From: Paroedura picta
Taxonomy: Eukaryota; Chordata; Lepidosauria; Squamata; Gekkonidae
DNA: 64,000 nucleotides
Direction of reading: 5' to 3'
Assembly (NCBI RefSeq): GCF_049243985.1
Contig: NC_135386.1
Span: 9,257,501-9,321,500 of the forward strand
The notes under the pieces are model-generated. The model worked only from the letters and a program-made list of their open reading frames with translations. It made no database searches and was not told the DNA's origin. Positions 63,559 through 64,000 of this stretch are shown piece after piece. How positions within the stretch are numbered: position 1 is the stretch's first letter; each line of letters starts with the position of its first letter. The translations under genes and the position numbers were made by a program.

Positions 63559-63889
63559 ATTTAGAAGGCCCAGGCAGGATCCCTGCACCTGCTTGGAGCA
63601 TCAAACCCATCCATCGTTGTCTCTCTAGCAGCAGGATTTAATTAGCTGGTGCTTAAAGGGCCGGCAGGCAGCTAGGTGTGAGTGGGTGAGGAGGCTGGGA
63701 CCTCTGGAAGTTCTAATCCAGTTCTAATCCAGTTTCGGAGTGGGCAGTCCTCCCTCGAGTGCCCCAGAACTGTACAGAAAGCCCCCGTGGTGGTTGTGGT
63801 TAGATCAGGGGAGGAGGCTGTGGGAAGTGGGGGCTCAGAGCCACCCTGGTTCACCGAAGCTCGCTGCAGGATCCTGGAAGAGCTACTTT
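63559..63889. other. No gene recognised
   Basis: Unique DNA. Confidence 0.5.
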
Positions 63890-64000
63890 TGCGTACCCGG
63901 CTTTTACTATCGAAAGGAGTCTGCAAGCGGCTTACGATCGCCTTCCCTTTCCTCTCCCCACAACAGGCACCCTGTGAGGCAGCGGAGGCCGAGAGAGCCC
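63890..64000 (-). repeat. Sauria-type SINE, cut by the window edge
   Basis: GAAAGGAGTCTGCAAGCGGC, CGCCTTCCCTTTCCTCTCCC, CAGGCACCCTGTGAGG. Confidence 0.85.

Noticed and set aside
1-64000. Endogenous retrovirus, LTR element or Polinton
   Set aside because: No long direct repeats with TG..CA ends, primer-binding site, or pol/capsid-like frames were seen on either strand.
1-64000. Bacterial-type systems (CRISPR, operons, toxin pairs)
   Set aside because: Spliced vertebrate genes and squamate SINEs and LINEs show eukaryotic nuclear DNA. The regular arrays are CR1 and SINE tail repeats without spacers.

Overview
This window looks like nuclear DNA from a squamate reptile, most likely a lizard and possibly a gecko. 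The evidence is many Sauria-type tRNA-derived SINEs with (TTC)n tails, CR1 LINE 3' ends with the ATTCTATG terminal repeat, a fold-back hAT family in about 25 copies, and vertebrate spliced genes with long introns. No rRNA, tRNA gene, CRISPR array, or retroviral or other LTR element was recognised.

Layout: (1) 1-20.1 kb is upstream, repeat-rich DNA without a recognisable gene, but with a CpG-rich patch at 5.34-5.96 kb. (2) 20.1-50.4 kb holds SH3GL3 (endophilin-A3) on the + strand. It has a CpG-island promoter, nine coding exons, 353 codons, a 20-kb first intron and a polyadenylation signal at 50400. (3) 51.5-62.9 kb holds a complete B-type lamin gene on the - strand. It has eleven coding exons, 585 codons and a terminal CPIM prenylation box, and lies tail to tail with SH3GL3, about 1 kb apart. 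(4) 62.3-63.4 kb is the CpG-island promoter region of the lamin, followed by repeats to the end.

The most interesting object is the lamin. Human SH3GL3 (15q25) has no neighbouring lamin, while the SH3GL1 and LMNB2 paralogues share 19p13.3. The gene is therefore best read as lamin LIII (LMNB3), the fourth vertebrate lamin, which mammals lost. It is intact in frame and at its splice sites but diverged for a lamin: one heptad is missing at the end of exon 5 and balanced by an extra one in exon 6, exon 1 is five residues short in coil 1A/linker 1, the SP pair after the rod is gone, and a normally conserved lamin-tail-domain loop is rewritten.

The two genes act in different places: endophilin-A3 bends membrane in clathrin-mediated endocytosis, and the lamin polymerises under the inner nuclear membrane. 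Nothing suggests one pathway. Their linkage looks like an old paralogon. The rest of the window is shaped by mobile elements, including head-to-tail arrays of CR1 and SINE tails, fold-back hATs with clear 8-bp target duplications, and two CR1 copies that share 3' flanking DNA.
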